A stretch of DNA of 64,000 bases from Sphingomonas naphthae (GCF_028607085.1 NZ_CP117411.1:2914001-2978000); one strand, 5' to 3'; counted from the first letter of the stretch, positions 25,492 through 35,422 are shown. A program made the numbers and translations. The notes: generated from the sequence alone by a model not told the origin.

Positions 25492-25812
25492 TCAGTCCCC
25501 GGATCGGGACGCCTTCTCCGCATGGCCCGACACCCCCTCGCGCCGATCGAGCTCCGCCAGCACGTCGGCGATCGGCACGCCGCGATCGGCCAGCAGCACC
25601 ATCAGGTGGAACAGCAGATCGGCCGCCTCGCCGCGCAGCGCCTGCGCATCCTCGGCCAGCGCCGCGATGATCGTCTCGGTCGCTTCCTCGCCCAGCTTCT
25701 GCGCCGCCTTCTTCGTGCCCTTGGCGAGCAGGCTGGCGACATAGGACATCGACGGATCGGCCCCGCGCCGCGCGGCGATCGTCTTTTCGAGGCGGAGGAG
25801 GGTGTCGGTCAT
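25492..25812 (-). CDS. hisE: Phosphoribosyl-ATP pyrophosphatase
   Basis: 106 residues of the HisE family (MazG-like all-alpha fold): 'SYVASLLAKGTKKAAQKLGEEATETIIAAL' and 'EAADLLFHLMVLLADRGV' carry the metal-binding acidic residues. It removes pyrophosphate from PR-ATP in the second step of histidine synthesis. Standalone rather than fused to HisI, as is usual in alphaproteobacteria. It lies downstream of hisF on the same strand after a palindromic spacer. Confidence 0.95.
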   Translation of the reverse strand: MTDTLLRLEKTIAARRGADPSMSYVASLLAKGTKKAAQKLGEEATETIIAALAEDAQALRGEAADLLFHLMVLLADRGVPIADVLAELDRREGVSGHAEKASRSGD

Positions 25813-25860
25813 AAGACGGCCTTAGCGGCTGGCGAGCGGGCAAGTCGAGCGATGTGAATC

Positions 25861-25946
25861 GTCGCCCCAGCGTAAGCTGGGGCCTCTATCCACGCTCGCA
25901 ACCGTCATCCCAAGCAGATGAAGGCCCCAGCGTTCGCTGGGGCGAC
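25861..25946. repeat. Intergenic palindrome, family C
   Basis: GTCGCCCCAGCGTAAGCTGG and its inverted partner at 25924-25946 ('GCCCCAGCGTTCGCTGGGGC') enclose a short spacer; each arm is also self-complementary. A related single arm (CCCCAGCGCAGGCTGGGG) is at about 48604. It fills most of the hisF-hisE gap. Confidence 0.65.
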
Positions 25947-25969
25947 GGCTATCGAGGCGACGGCGATAC

Positions 25970-26737
25970 CTAGGCCGTCCCCCGCACCGGCAGCCCCGCC
26001 GCCGCCAGCGCGGCATGCGCCTCCGCCACGCTATGCTGGCCGAAGTGGAAGATCGAGGCGGCCAGCACCGCGCCGGCATGGCCCTCGACCACGCCCGCCA
26101 CCAGATCGTCGAGCCCGCCGACCCCGCCCGAGGCGACCACCGGCACGCTGACCGCGTCGGCGATGGTGCGGGTCAGCGCCAGATCGTAGCCCGAGCGCGT
26201 GCCGTCCTTGTCCATCGAGGTGACGAGCAGTTCGCCCGCGCCCAAGGTCGCCAGCCGCACGGCATGGTCGATCGCGTCGATGCCGGTCTCGCGCCGGCCG
26301 CCGTGGGTGAAGATTTCCCACCGGCCACCCTCTACCCGCCGCGCGTCGATCGCGCCGACGACGCATTGCGCGCCGAAGCGATCGGCGAGGTCGGCGGCCA
26401 GTTCGGGGCGGGCGACGGCGGCGGAGTTGATCGCGATCTTGTCGGCGCCAGCCAGCAGCAGCGCGCGCGCATCCTCCACCGTCCTCACCCCGCCGCCGAC
26501 CGTCAGCGGCATGAAGCACACTTCGGCGGTGCGGCGGACCACATCGATGATCGTGCCGCGCGCCTCGTGGCTGGCGGTGATGTCGAGGAAGCAGAGTTCG
26601 TCGGCACCCGCCGCGTCATAGACCTTGGCTTGTTCGACAGGATCGCCCGCGTCGGCGAGATCGACGAAATTGACGCCCTTCACCACGCGCCCGCCGGCCA
26701 CGTCGAGGCAGGGAATGACGCGGACGCGGACGGTCAT
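25970..26737 (-). CDS. hisF: Imidazole glycerol phosphate synthase, cyclase subunit
   Basis: 255 residues, a TIM barrel: '[19 protein letters not shown]' with the catalytic Asp in CLDV, '[29 protein letters not shown]' and '[15 protein letters not shown]'. It forms IGP and AICAR from PRFAR with ammonia from HisH. ATG 26737 matches the family start; the longer ORF runs through a palindromic repeat and is not coding. It is separated from hisA by about 115 bases occupied by that repeat. Confidence 0.97.
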   Translation of the reverse strand: MTVRVRVIPCLDVAGGRVVKGVNFVDLADAGDPVEQAKVYDAAGADELCFLDITASHEARGTIIDVVRRTAEVCFMPLTVGGGVRTVEDARALLLAGADKIAINSAAVARPELAADLADRFGAQCVVGAIDARRVEGGRWEIFTHGGRRETGIDAIDHAVRLATLGAGELLVTSMDKDGTRSGYDLALTRTIADAVSVPVVASGGVGGLDDLVAGVVEGHAGAVLAASIFHFGQHSVAEAHAALAAAGLPVRGTA

Positions 26738-26751
26738 TGCGTCATCACCAC

Positions 26752-26838
26752 CGTCATTGCGAGCGCAGCGAAGCAATCCAGTTCCGACGATGCCGTCATG
26801 CCGAAAGGCTGGATTGCTTCGCTGCGCTCGCAATGACG
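26752..26838. repeat. Intergenic palindrome, family A (copy 2)
   Basis: CGTCATTGCGAGCGCAGCGA on the left and the exact inverse (TCGCTGCGCTCGCAATGACG) on the right form a long hairpin around a spacer. It lies inside the his gene run, between hisA and hisF. Confidence 0.85.
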
Positions 26839-26852
26839 AAGAGGGGAGGCGT

Positions 26853-27584
26853 TCACGACCGCGCCACCTTCAGCGCCTCGGCCAGCATCAGCCGCCCGTC
26901 ATACAGCGCGCGCCCCGTAATCACTCCCTCGATCCCGCGCGCCGCGAAGCGCGCCAGTTCGAGGATGTCGGCCAGCCCGGCCACGCCGCCGCTGGCGATC
27001 ACCGGGATCGTCGTCTTGCTCGCCAGCGCGACGGTCGCGTCGATGTTGCAGCCCTTGAGCATCCCGTCGCGGCCCACATCGGTGAACAGCAGCGCCGCAA
27101 CGCCCGCATCGCGGAACCGCTCGGCCAAATCGGCGACCGCCACGTCGGACACATCGGCCCAGCCCCGTGTCGCGACCATGCCGTCCTTCGCGTCAACACC
27201 CACCACGATGCGCCCCGGCAGCGCTTTGGCCGCCTCGCGCACCAGATCGGGGTTTTCCAGCGCGGCCGTGCCGATCACGACCCGCTCGACGCCCAGCGCC
27301 AGCCAGCGATCGATCGCCGCCCGGTCGCGGATCCCGCCGCCGATCTGCACCTTGCCGGGAAAGGCCTTCACCGCCGCCTCGACCGCCGCGCCGTTGACCG
27401 ACGCACCCGCGAACGCCCCGTCGAGATCGACGACGTGGAGCCAGTCGGCGCCCTCCCTGGCGAACGCCTCGGCCTGCGCGGCGGGGTCGTCGCCATAGAC
27501 GGTCGCGCGATCCATATCGCCTTCGGCGAGGCGGACGACCTTGCCGCCCTTGAGGTCGATGGCGGGGAAGACGATCAGGCTCAT
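26853..27584 (-). CDS. hisA: Phosphoribosylformimino-5-aminoimidazole carboxamide ribotide isomerase
   Basis: 243 residues, a TIM barrel paralogous to HisF: '[19 protein letters not shown]' with the catalytic Asp in AIDL, '[30 protein letters not shown]', '[12 protein letters not shown]' with the second Asp, and '[14 protein letters not shown]'. It isomerises ProFAR to PRFAR. The ATG at 27584 overlaps the hisH stop by one base, giving translational coupling. Confidence 0.97.
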   Translation of the reverse strand: MSLIVFPAIDLKGGKVVRLAEGDMDRATVYGDDPAAQAEAFAREGADWLHVVDLDGAFAGASVNGAAVEAAVKAFPGKVQIGGGIRDRAAIDRWLALGVERVVIGTAALENPDLVREAAKALPGRIVVGVDAKDGMVATRGWADVSDVAVADLAERFRDAGVAALLFTDVGRDGMLKGCNIDATVALASKTTIPVIASGGVAGLADILELARFAARGIEGVITGRALYDGRLMLAEALKVARS

Positions 27585-28201
27585 TACGGGCGCCACTCCA
27601 GAAAACGCGACAGGAAGGCGAGGCCGTAGGCCTGGCTCTTTTCGGGATGGAATTGCACGCCGATCATCGTGCCGCGCGCCACCGCCGCCGTCACCGGGCC
27701 GCCATGATCGGTGGTCGCGGCGCAATCGGCCTCGTCGGCGCAGGCGAAGGCGTAGCTGTGCAGGAAATAGGCCTCGCCCGGCAGCAGCAGGGGGTGCGAG
27801 ATCGACGGGATGACGTCGTTCCAGCCCATGTGCGGCACCTTGAGCGCGGGGTCGGCGGGTTTCATCAGCGAGACGCTGCCCGGAATCCAGCCGAGCCCCT
27901 GATGCCGGCCGAATTCCAGCCCCTCGTCCGCCATGAGTTGCATCCCCACGCAGATGCCGAGGAAGGGGCGCGCCTCGCGGCATACCGCCTCGTCGAGCGC
28001 TTCGATCATGCCCGGCAGCGCGGAGAGGCCGCCCATGCAGGCCGCGAAGGCGCCGACGCCGGGCAGAACGATTCGTTCGGCCTCCAGCACCACCTCCGGG
28101 TCGGCGGTGACGGCCACGTCCTCCGCGCCCGCCGCCCGCAATGCATTCTCGACCGAGCGCAGGTTGCCCGCGCCATAGTCGATCAGAGCGACCTTACGCA
28201 C
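27584..28201 (-). CDS. hisH: Imidazole glycerol phosphate synthase, glutaminase subunit
   Basis: 205 residues, class I glutamine amidotransferase: '[21 protein letters not shown]', nucleophile Cys in '[14 protein letters not shown]', and His-Glu in '[10 protein letters not shown]'. It delivers ammonia to HisF. Start is GTG 28201, overlapping the end of hisB by 8 bases; no ATG fits the family N-terminus. Confidence 0.97.
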   Translation of the reverse strand: MRKVALIDYGAGNLRSVENALRAAGAEDVAVTADPEVVLEAERIVLPGVGAFAACMGGLSALPGMIEALDEAVCREARPFLGICVGMQLMADEGLEFGRHQGLGWIPGSVSLMKPADPALKVPHMGWNDVIPSISHPLLLPGEAYFLHSYAFACADEADCAATTDHGGPVTAAVARGTMIGVQFHPEKSQAYGLAFLSRFLEWRP

Positions 28202-28790
28202 CGCCGAGCGTGCCCTTGGTGGAGGGGATGGCGTCCGCCTTGCGCGGATCGATCTCGATCGCGAAGCGCAAGGCGCGCGCCGCGCCTTTGAAGATGCTCT
28301 CGACGATATGGTGGTTGTTGCGGCCGTAGAGCGTCTCGATGTGGAGCGTCATGCCCACCTCGCCGGTCAGGCTGTGCCAGAAATGCTCGAACAACTCGGT
28401 ATCCATCTCCCCCAGCCGCGGCTGGGTGAAGGCGGATTTCCACACCAGATAGGGGCGGCCCGAAATGTCGATCGCGACGCGGGTCAGCGTCTCGTCCATC
28501 GGCGCATAGGCATGGGCGAAGCGGGCGATGCCGCGCCGGTCGCCCAGTGCCTTCGCGATCGCCTGGCCCAGCGCGATCCCCGAATCCTCGGTGGTGTGAT
28601 GCTGGTCGATATGCAGATCGCCATCGGCCTTCAGGCTGATGTCGATCAGCGAATGGCGCGAAAGCTGCTCCAGCATGTGATCGAGGAAACCGATGCCGGT
28701 GGAGACATCATAGACGCCCGATCCGTCGAGGTTGACGCTCACCTCGATGCGGGTCTCGCTCGTCTGGCGGGAAAGGCTGGCCGTGCGCAT
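28194..28790 (-). CDS. hisB: Imidazoleglycerol-phosphate dehydratase
   Basis: 198 residues, the monofunctional HisB type: '[18 protein letters not shown]', '[20 protein letters not shown]' and '[20 protein letters not shown]' hold the His/Glu manganese ligands. It dehydrates IGP to imidazole acetol phosphate. ATG 28790 is the first family-like start; upstream residues in the ORF are Arg-rich and antisense-like. First gene of the hisB-H-A-F-E run, divergent from sspB with a 76-base gap for both promoters. Confidence 0.97.
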   Translation of the reverse strand: MRTASLSRQTSETRIEVSVNLDGSGVYDVSTGIGFLDHMLEQLSRHSLIDISLKADGDLHIDQHHTTEDSGIALGQAIAKALGDRRGIARFAHAYAPMDETLTRVAIDISGRPYLVWKSAFTQPRLGEMDTELFEHFWHSLTGEVGMTLHIETLYGRNNHHIVESIFKGAARALRFAIEIDPRKADAIPSTKGTLGGA

Positions 28791-28866
28791 GGCCGCCCTA
28801 TAGCGGCGAACCACCACGGCGCAACGGCGCTTGACCCTCGCAAAGTCCGCGTTCAGGTAGCGGGGC

Positions 28867-29349
28867 ATGAGTGACGCCGCGCCCGACAGCCTGATTCCCT
28901 ACGACGAGATCGTGCAGGAAGCCCTGCGCGCCGTCGTCGGCCGGGTGCTGGGCGAGGTGGAGAAGAATGGCGGGCTGCCCGGTGGCCACCATTTCTACAT
29001 CACCTTCAAGACCGGCGCGCCTGGCGTGGACATCCCGCGTCACCTGACCGAACGCTTCCCCGACGAGATGACGATCGTGATCCAGAATCGCTTCTGGGAT
29101 CTGAACGTCGGCACCGACGGCTTCTCGGTCGGCCTGTCGTTCAACCAGGTCGGCTCCAAGCTGGTCGTGCCGTTCGCGGCGGTGACGGGCTTCGTCGATC
29201 CGGCGGTGAATTTCGCGCTGCAATTCTCCGCCCAGGTGGACGAGGACGGCGCGACCGAGACCGGCGCCGCCGAGAATGACGCCCCGCTGGCCGAGCCGAT
29301 CGAGGACGGCTCCAACGTCGTCTCGGTGGATTTCACCCGGAAGAAATAA
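28867..29349 (+). CDS. sspB: SspB-type ClpXP adaptor (alphaproteobacterial form)
   Basis: 160 residues. The N-terminal tag-binding domain has '[19 protein letters not shown]', '[19 protein letters not shown]' and '[18 protein letters not shown]', matching the alpha-type SspB (the Caulobacter form). A flexible acidic linker leads to a C-terminal basic tail '[10 protein letters not shown]', the likely ClpX-docking peptide. It delivers ssrA-tagged proteins to ClpXP. A clpA gene lies at the far end of the window, but on a separate locus. Confidence 0.9.
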   Translation: MSDAAPDSLIPYDEIVQEALRAVVGRVLGEVEKNGGLPGGHHFYITFKTGAPGVDIPRHLTERFPDEMTIVIQNRFWDLNVGTDGFSVGLSFNQVGSKLVVPFAAVTGFVDPAVNFALQFSAQVDEDGATETGAAENDAPLAEPIEDGSNVVSVDFTRKK

Positions 29350-29383
29350 GGCGGCGGGGTTCGCCCCTCCCATCTCCATGCGC

Positions 29384-29473
29384 GCTACCGTGCTCCTGCG
29401 CAGGCAGGAGCCCACAGTTACTGAGCGCACCGTTTGCCGCCCTGGGCTCCTGCCTTCGCAGGAGCACGGTAGC
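29384..29473. repeat. Intergenic palindrome, family D
   Basis: Perfect 17-base inverted arms, GCTACCGTGCTCCTGCG (29384-29400) and CGCAGGAGCACGGTAGC (29457-29473), with a nested GGCAGGAGCCCA/TGGGCTCCTGCC pair. A short relative (GTGCTCCTGCTCCGCAGGAGCAC) lies near 43469-43491. It fills the sspB-fumC gap and may act as a terminator-like hairpin. Confidence 0.7.
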
Positions 29474-29526
29474 GATCCGAAAACACTTCCCTACATACCG
29501 CCTCCGAGCCCCCGAGGAGCGCGTTC

Positions 29527-30918
29527 ATGCCCGAAACCCGTACCGAGACCGACAGCTTCGGCCCGATCGAAGTTCCCGCCCACGCTTACTGGGGCGCGCA
29601 GACCGAACGCTCGATCGAGAATTTCCCTTTCGGCGCGGGTGAGCGGATGCCGATCGGCATCGTCCATGCGCTGGCGATCGTGAAGCAGGCCGCCGCGCGG
29701 GTGAACCGCCGCCATGGCCTCCCCCCCGACATCGCCGACGCGATCGAGGCGGCGGCCGGCGAGGTGATGGCCGGCACGCTCGACGACCATTTCCCGCTCG
29801 TCATCTGGCAGACCGGCTCGGGCACGCAGAGCAACATGAACGTCAACGAGGTGATCGCGGGGCGCGCCAACGAGGCGCTGACCGGCACGCGCGGCGGCAA
29901 GAGCCCGGTCCACCCCAACGACCATGTCAACATGAGCCAGTCGTCCAACGACAGCTTCCCCACCGCGCTCCACATCGCCGCCGCGCTCGCCGCGACCCGC
30001 CGCCTGCTCCCCGCGCTCGCCCGGCTGGAGGAGGCGCTGATGGCCAAGGCGCGGGCGTGGGACGATATCGTCAAGATCGGCCGCACCCACTTGCAGGACG
30101 CGACCCCGCTCACCCTGGGCGACGAATTTTCGGGCTATGCGGCGCAGCTCCGCCTCGCCCGCGTCCGCACCGAGCCGTTCGTCACCCACGCTTTGTCGCG
30201 GCTGGCGCAGGGTGGCACGGCGGTCGGCACCGGTCTCAACGCGCCCAAGGGCTTCGGCGAGGCTTTCGCGAAGGAGGCCAGCGCCATCACCGGCTTCACC
30301 TTCGAGAGCGCGCCCAACAAGTTCGAGGCGCTGGCCAGCCACGATACGCTGGTGGACTTCTCCGGCCGGCTCAACAGCCTAGCGGTCGCCCTCTCCAAGA
30401 TCGCCAACGACATCCGCCTGCTCGGCTCCGGCCCGCGCTGTGGCCTCGGCGAACTCAAGCTGCCCGAGAACGAGCCCGGCAGTTCGATCATGCCCGGCAA
30501 GGTCAATCCCACCCAGTGCGAGATGCTGACGATGGTGGCCGCGCAGGTGATGGGCAATCATGTCGCGATCACGGTCGGCGGGTTGCAGGGCCATATGGAG
30601 TTGAACGTGTTCAAGCCGCTGATCGGCGCCGCCGTGCTGCGCTCGATCGACCTGCTGGCGACGGGCATGGAGAGTTTCGCCGAACGCTGCGTCGACGGGC
30701 TGGAGCCCGATCGCGAGAGGATCGCCAGCCTGCTCGATCGATCGCTGATGCTGGTCACCGCGCTCGCCCCCGAGATCGGCTACGACAATGCCGCCAAAAT
30801 CGCCAAGCACGCCCATCACGAGGGGCTCACCCTGAAGGAAGCCGGCCTCGCGCTGGGGCTGGTGGACGAGGCGACCTTCGACCGGGTGGTGAAGCCGGAG
30901 ACGATGCTGGGGCGGTGA
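29527..30918 (+). CDS. fumC: Fumarate hydratase class II
   Basis: 463 residues of the fumarase/aspartase superfamily. '[20 protein letters not shown]', '[13 protein letters not shown]', '[19 protein letters not shown]' (B-site/active-site His) and the signature '[16 protein letters not shown]' with the catalytic Ser are all present. It interconverts fumarate and malate in the TCA cycle; the oxygen-stable class II form. Length equals the family norm. Confidence 0.98.
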   Translation: MPETRTETDSFGPIEVPAHAYWGAQTERSIENFPFGAGERMPIGIVHALAIVKQAAARVNRRHGLPPDIADAIEAAAGEVMAGTLDDHFPLVIWQTGSGTQSNMNVNEVIAGRANEALTGTRGGKSPVHPNDHVNMSQSSNDSFPTALHIAAALAATRRLLPALARLEEALMAKARAWDDIVKIGRTHLQDATPLTLGDEFSGYAAQLRLARVRTEPFVTHALSRLAQGGTAVGTGLNAPKGFGEAFAKEASAITGFTFESAPNKFEALASHDTLVDFSGRLNSLAVALSKIANDIRLLGSGPRCGLGELKLPENEPGSSIMPGKVNPTQCEMLTMVAAQVMGNHVAITVGGLQGHMELNVFKPLIGAAVLRSIDLLATGMESFAERCVDGLEPDRERIASLLDRSLMLVTALAPEIGYDNAAKIAKHAHHEGLTLKEAGLALGLVDEATFDRVVKPETMLGR

Positions 30919-30972
30919 CCGCCGCAACACCAGCCCGCCCGACGCGTTCTTGCCGGCGGAAGGAGAGCCCCC

Positions 30973-31272
30973 ATGCCGCGTGGAGACAAGGACGCCTATA
31001 CCGACAAGCAGAAGCGCAAGGCCGCGCATATCGCCGAGGGCTATGAGGATCGCGGCGTGCCGGAAAAGACCGCCGAGGCGCGCGCATGGGCGACGGTGAA
31101 CAAGGAATCGGGTGGCGGCAACAAGTCCGGTTCCGGGCGCGGCAAGGCCGACAGCCACGTCTCCTCCTCGCGCGGCGGCAAGGCGCACAAGGCGGGCTCG
31201 GCCGAGCAGAGATCGGCGGCGGCGCGCAAGGGCTGGGACACGCGGCGGCGGAACGCCGCGAAGAAAGGCTGA
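30973..31272 (+). CDS. Small basic protein of the 'plasmid stabilization' type
   Basis: 99 residues, very rich in Lys, Arg, Gly and Ser: 'KDAYTDKQKRKAAHIAEGYEDRGVPEKTAEARAWATVNKESGGG' followed by a disordered 'SSRGGKAHKAGSAEQRSAAARKGWDTRRR'. Homologues are common in chromosomes of soil alphaproteobacteria and usually carry the name plasmid stabilization protein without evidence for that function. GGAGAG lies 6-11 bases before the ATG. Six bases separate it from the next gene, so they are co-transcribed. Confidence 0.75.
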   Translation: MPRGDKDAYTDKQKRKAAHIAEGYEDRGVPEKTAEARAWATVNKESGGGNKSGSGRGKADSHVSSSRGGKAHKAGSAEQRSAAARKGWDTRRRNAAKKG

Positions 31273-31277
31273 GTGAC

Positions 31278-31703
31278 ATGGCACAGCAGCAGCAGATTTC
31301 GGTCGTCACGCTCGGCGTCGCCGGGCTGGAGGCGACGCGGCGTTTCTATCAGCAGGGGTTCGGCTGGACGCCGGTGTTCACCAGCGACGAGATCGACTTC
31401 TACCAGATGAATGGGCTGATGCTCGGCACCTGGGCCGATCCGGGGCTGGCAGGCGACATGCAGCGCCCGGCCGGCGGCGTATCGGCCTTCGCGCTGGCGC
31501 ATAATGTGACGGCGGAGAATGCGGTGCAGCCGCTGATCGACCGGCTGGTGGCGAATGGCGGCACGGAGCTTCGCAAGGGCGATGCGCCCCCGCATGGCGG
31601 CTTTCGCGGCTATGTCGCCGATCCGGATGGCCATGCGTGGGAGATTGCGTTCAATCCCGCATGGCCGATCGATGCCGAGGGCCATGTGACGTTTGGGACG
31701 TAA
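31278..31703 (+). CDS. VOC-family (glyoxalase/bleomycin resistance fold) protein
   Basis: 141 residues with the paired beta-alpha-beta-beta-beta modules of the vicinal oxygen chelate fold: 'ISVVTLGVAGLEATRRFYQQ-GFGW' at the start and 'GGFRGYVADPDGHAWEIAFNP' at the end, the latter with the conserved metal-ligand Glu. Substrate unknown. ATG 31278 begins at the conserved N-terminus; the longer ORF overlaps the preceding gene in another frame. Confidence 0.85.
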   Translation: MAQQQQISVVTLGVAGLEATRRFYQQGFGWTPVFTSDEIDFYQMNGLMLGTWADPGLAGDMQRPAGGVSAFALAHNVTAENAVQPLIDRLVANGGTELRKGDAPPHGGFRGYVADPDGHAWEIAFNPAWPIDAEGHVTFGT

Positions 31704-31833
31704 ATCCTCCCCGGCAAGGGGAGGTGGCAGCCCGCAGGGCTGACGGAGGGGTGACGCGTTCTCGAGAGCGCGACACCCCTCCACCACCGCCTTTGGCGGC
31801 GGTCCCCCTCCCCTTACAGGGGAGGACTTGAAT
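31704..31833. repeat. Intergenic palindrome, family E
   Basis: CCTCCCCGGCAAGGGGAGG on the left and CCTCCCCTTACAGGGGAGG on the right are hairpins that can also pair with each other; the centre has GGTGACGCG and CGCGACACC stretches facing each other. It occupies the whole gap between two convergent genes and probably serves as their shared terminator. Confidence 0.65.
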
Positions 31834-33843
31834 TTACGCCGCCTTGCTTGGCCTGTCGGGATGCAGCGCGGCCTGCACCGCCGCCGCCAGCGCGTTCAGG
31901 GTGAAGGGTTTGCGCAACACGTCGTGGCCGACCAGCGCGTCGCCCTCGCCGCCCGCATAGCCCGTCACGAACAGCGCCGGGACATGGCCGTGACGCTGGG
32001 CCGCCTGCCGCACGAATTCCGGCCCGGTGGTCGCGGGCATCATCACATCGGTCAGGATCAGGTCGACATGCTGGCCGTCGTCGAGGATCGCCATCGCTTC
32101 CTCCGCCGTCGCGGCAGGCAACGGCAGGTAACCCAGTTCCGCCAGCGCAGCGATGGTGGAGGCGCGGACACGGGGGTCGTCCTCCAGCACGAGGATCGCC
32201 TGACCCTGCGCGCGGCCGCCGTCGCTGGGCGCGTCACTCAGCGCCGGGGCGATCGGGGTTACGCCCGCCTCGCCGGCGAAACGCGGCAGCCAGAGCGAGA
32301 CCGTCGTGCCCTCGCCTACGATCGACTGGATTTCCACCGTGCCGCCCGATTGCTGGGCGAAGCCGAAGATCTGGCTGAGGCCGAGCCCGGTGCCCTTGCC
32401 GACCGGCTTGGTCGTGAAGAAGGGCTCGAACACCCGCTCCAGCACCGCCGGCTCCATGCCGGTGCCCTCGTCGATCACGGCGATACGGACATAATCGCCC
32501 GGCGGAAGATCGCGCCCCGGCCCGCGCCGCAGGGCATGATTGGATACGGCGATGGTCAGCCGCCCCGCCCCGTCCATCGCGTCGCGCGCGTTGACCGCGA
32601 GGTTCAGGATCGCGTTTTCGAGCTGATAGGCATCGACCCACACCGGCCAGGCATCGGTCGCGCGCTCGATCGCCACGGAGATGCGCTCGCCGATCGTGCG
32701 GTCGATCAGATCGACCATGCCCGCCACCAGATCGGCCGGATCGACCCCCTGGGGCGACAGCGCCTCGGCGCGCGCGAAGGTGAGCAGGCGGCGGGTGAGC
32801 GCGGCGGCGCGGTTGGCGCCCTCCAGCGCGTTATCGATATGGCGGGTGACCTCGTCGGCCTCGGCGGCGATGCGGCGGCGCGCCAGATCGAGCCCGCCGA
32901 CGACCACCGACAGCATATTGTTGAAATCATGCGCGATCCCGCCGGTGAGCTGGCCGACCGCGTCCATCTTCTGCGCCTGCCGCAGCGCCAGTTCGGCCTC
33001 GGCCGCCTGCGCCTCGGCGTTGCGGCGCTCCTCGATCTCCGCCTCCAGGCTGGCGTTGGCCGCCTTCAGCTCGGCGGTGCGCGCCGCCACCCGGTTTTCG
33101 AGCAATTCGGCGCGATCCGCTTCGGCGCGCGCCGCGATCTGCGCCACGCGGCGGCCGGCGAAGGAGCGCAGCGCCAGCCAGCCGAGCCCGATCGCCGCCA
33201 GCACCAGCCCGACACCAAGAACCGACAGGAAGCGCGACAGCCGCTGCGCCCGCTCGGTCGAAAGCGAGGCATAATCCGATCGCGCGCCCAGCACCTCGCG
33301 CTGCTCGGCGCCGATCCGCTTCAGGATGCGGGCGAATTGCGGCAGCGTGTCGGTCTGGCCGGCCTTGGCGTAGAAGGACAGGGCCTGCCAGCCGCGTCGA
33401 TAGGTGGCGTTGATGGCCGCCGGCGAGGTTTCCTCGGCGCGCTTCTCGTACAGCGCCTGCAATTCGGTGACGGTGGCGTTCCGCGCCGGATCGCCGCCCA
33501 TCAGCAGGCCGAGCCGGCGAATCTGGCGCCCGGCGCGGACCCATTCGTCATTATAGGTGGTGCCGGTGCGGCGATCCCCGTCGATCACGAATCGCCCCAG
33601 TGCCGCCTCCGACCGGGCGAGCGATCCTTCGAGCGAGGCGGTGAGGACGATGATTTCGTAACTGTGCCGCTCGCGGGCGATCGCCTCGTCGCGCTTGCGG
33701 TTGACGGCGGCGGTCAGCACCAGCAGCGCCACGAGCAAGGCGGCGACCGCACAGGCCCCCAATGCCGCGATCGCGAGTCGCGGCAAAGCGCGCCAGCCCG
33801 TGTCCGGCGCCTCCTGGATGTCGCTATCCATTCTCGCGTTCAT
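31834..33843 (-). CDS. Hybrid sensor histidine kinase / response regulator
   Basis: 669 residues. Membrane helix at about 24-48, a periplasmic CHASE3-like region, a second membrane helix near 205-228, then a coiled coil (about 235-290), HisKA with the phosphorylated His in 'IAHDFNNMLSVV', a HATPase domain ('NAILNLAVNARDAM', 'DEGTGMEP', 'GKGTGLGLSQIFGF') and a C-terminal receiver domain with phospho-Asp in 'VDLILTDVMMPATTGPEF'. This architecture is common for alphaproteobacterial stress and cell-envelope sensors. No DNA-binding partner is adjacent, so output may pass by phosphorelay. The signal is unknown. Confidence 0.92.
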   Translation of the reverse strand: MNARMDSDIQEAPDTGWRALPRLAIAALGACAVAALLVALLVLTAAVNRKRDEAIARERHSYEIIVLTASLEGSLARSEAALGRFVIDGDRRTGTTYNDEWVRAGRQIRRLGLLMGGDPARNATVTELQALYEKRAEETSPAAINATYRRGWQALSFYAKAGQTDTLPQFARILKRIGAEQREVLGARSDYASLSTERAQRLSRFLSVLGVGLVLAAIGLGWLALRSFAGRRVAQIAARAEADRAELLENRVAARTAELKAANASLEAEIEERRNAEAQAAEAELALRQAQKMDAVGQLTGGIAHDFNNMLSVVVGGLDLARRRIAAEADEVTRHIDNALEGANRAAALTRRLLTFARAEALSPQGVDPADLVAGMVDLIDRTIGERISVAIERATDAWPVWVDAYQLENAILNLAVNARDAMDGAGRLTIAVSNHALRRGPGRDLPPGDYVRIAVIDEGTGMEPAVLERVFEPFFTTKPVGKGTGLGLSQIFGFAQQSGGTVEIQSIVGEGTTVSLWLPRFAGEAGVTPIAPALSDAPSDGGRAQGQAILVLEDDPRVRASTIAALAELGYLPLPAATAEEAMAILDDGQHVDLILTDVMMPATTGPEFVRQAAQRHGHVPALFVTGYAGGEGDALVGHDVLRKPFTLNALAAAVQAALHPDRPSKAA

Positions 33844-33935
33844 ACGCCCGCCGCCCGGCCGGACAAAGCCGTTTCGCCCGCGTTACCGCCGCATCGGTCC
33901 CGTTTGGGGTTCCGTCCGGCGCCGGGCGAGGCGGC

Positions 33936-35192
33936 TCAGCCGATGCAGCCCACCGCGCGGCCGGCGCTCTCGAACATGCCGAGAATCTCGCCGACCTGCT
34001 CGTCGCTATGCTCGGCGCACAGCGAGCAGCGCAGCAGATAGGTGCCGGCCGGGGTGGCGGGCGGGCGGGCCATGTTGACGTAGAGGCCGCGCTCCAGCAG
34101 CGCCTGCCACATCAGCACCGTGGTCTGCTGATCGGGCAGCATGACGGCGATGATCGCCGACTGAGCCGTCTCGGTGCCCAGCTTGAAGCCCAGATCGCGC
34201 AGGCCCTGATGCAGCCGCTTGCTGTTCTTCCACAAATGCGCCCGCTTCTCGCCGGCGTTCATCAGCTTGCGGATCGAGGCGGCGGCGGTGGCGACCACGC
34301 TCGGCGGGAGCGAGGCGGTGAAGACATAGGGGCGGCAGACGAGGCGCAGCACCTCGAACTTGGGATGGTTCGACACGCAGAAGCCGCCGACCGTACCGAC
34401 CGACTTGGAGAAGGTGCCGATCACGAAATCGACATCGTCCTCGACGCCCAGCTCCTCATAGACGCCCCGGCCCTTCTCCCCGAAGAAGCCCATGCCATGC
34501 GCCTCGTCGACGAGGATCATCGCGCCATGCTTTTTGGCGACAGCGACCATCTCGGGCAGCGGCGCGATATCGCCGAACATCGAATAGACGCCTTCGAGGA
34601 CGACCAGCTTGCCGGCGTCGGCGGGCAGGCGCCCCAGCCGCTTGTCGAGATCCTCGACCGAATTGTGGCGGAACCGCACGATCTCGGCATTGCCCAGCCA
34701 GCAGCCGTCGTAGATCGAGGCGTGGCTGTCGGCATCGAGGATGATGTAATCCCCCTTGCCGGCGATGGTGGAGATGATGCCCAGATTGGCCTGATAGCCG
34801 GTCGAGAAGACCATCGCCGAGGTCGTGCCGAAGAAGTCCTTCAGCGCGTCCTCGCACTCCTTGTGGCCCTGGTAGGTGCCGTTGAGGACGCGGCTGCCGG
34901 TGGTGCCGGCGCCGAATTCGTCGAGCGCCTTCTTGCCCGCCGCGACGACGTCGGGATCGAAGGTCATGCCCATGTAATTGTACGTGCCGAGCAGGATCGT
35001 CGGCTTGCCGTTGATGATCGCCTCGGTCGGCGAGCGCACCTCGGTCATCACGATCGCGTACGGATCGCGCACGCCGGTATCGAGCAGCGCCTGCCGCTCG
35101 GCGATCAGCGCATCGAACTTGGAGAACAGGTCCGGCCCGCGCACATCGCTGGCGAGCGTCTCGGCCTCGGGAGTCTCGACCGCGTCGGTCAT
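33936..35192 (-). CDS. spt: Serine palmitoyltransferase
   Basis: 418 residues, PLP-dependent alpha-oxoamine synthase. It follows the Sphingomonas paucimobilis enzyme almost without gaps: 'LLGTYNYMGMTFDPDV', 'DADSHASIYDGC' (H158 stacking on PLP), 'LVDEAHGMGFFG', 'GTFSKSVGTVGG' with the PLP Lys K263, and 'FTASLPPSVVATA'. It condenses L-serine with palmitoyl-CoA or acyl-ACP to 3-ketodihydrosphingosine, the first step of sphingolipid synthesis. Overlaps the upstream ACP gene by 4 bases, which suggests direct acyl delivery. Confidence 0.97.
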   Translation of the reverse strand: MTDAVETPEAETLASDVRGPDLFSKFDALIAERQALLDTGVRDPYAIVMTEVRSPTEAIINGKPTILLGTYNYMGMTFDPDVVAAGKKALDEFGAGTTGSRVLNGTYQGHKECEDALKDFFGTTSAMVFSTGYQANLGIISTIAGKGDYIILDADSHASIYDGCWLGNAEIVRFRHNSVEDLDKRLGRLPADAGKLVVLEGVYSMFGDIAPLPEMVAVAKKHGAMILVDEAHGMGFFGEKGRGVYEELGVEDDVDFVIGTFSKSVGTVGGFCVSNHPKFEVLRLVCRPYVFTASLPPSVVATAAASIRKLMNAGEKRAHLWKNSKRLHQGLRDLGFKLGTETAQSAIIAVMLPDQQTTVLMWQALLERGLYVNMARPPATPAGTYLLRCSLCAEHSDEQVGEILGMFESAGRAVGCIG

Positions 35193-35422
35193 GCCTGGAG
35201 CTTCTCCACGGCGGCGACGAGCTGGCCCACCGTCTCGATCTCGGCCTGCATGTTCATCGTGATGAGGATGTCGAACTCATCCTCCACGGCGGCGACGAAA
35301 TCCATCACCGTCAGGCTGTCCCATTCGAGATCACCGGCGAAGGTGGTGGAATCGCTCAGCGAGACGCCCTTCTTGTTGAAGGGTTCGATCAGCTCGGCGA
35401 TGCGGGCGAAGGTGTCACTCAT
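35189..35422 (-). CDS. Acyl carrier protein of the sphingolipid operon
   Basis: 77 residues of ACP size and fold, with the phosphopantetheine Ser36 in 'LEWDSLTVMDF'. The recognition helix 'DSLTVMDFVAAVEDEF' differs from housekeeping AcpP (usual DSLDTVEL), so it is a specialised carrier. Co-translated with spt, it probably supplies the acyl chain to serine palmitoyltransferase, as shown for the equivalent gene in Caulobacter. A 99-base gap separates it from the epimerase gene upstream. Confidence 0.92.
   Translation of the reverse strand: MSDTFARIAELIEPFNKKGVSLSDSTTFAGDLEWDSLTVMDFVAAVEDEFDILITMNMQAEIETVGQLVAAVEKLQA

Noticed and set aside
26752-26838. CRISPR-like repeat
   Set aside because: Repeats are single inverted units scattered in the window, not regularly spaced direct repeats, and no cas genes are present.
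30973-31272. True plasmid stabilization function
   Set aside because: The name is traditional for this basic protein; nothing plasmid-like surrounds it and no toxin-antitoxin fold is visible.
31828-34041. 737-codon plus-strand frame across the histidine kinase gene
   Set aside because: Entirely antisense to a convincing hybrid kinase with all motifs in order; no ribosome-binding site or homology.
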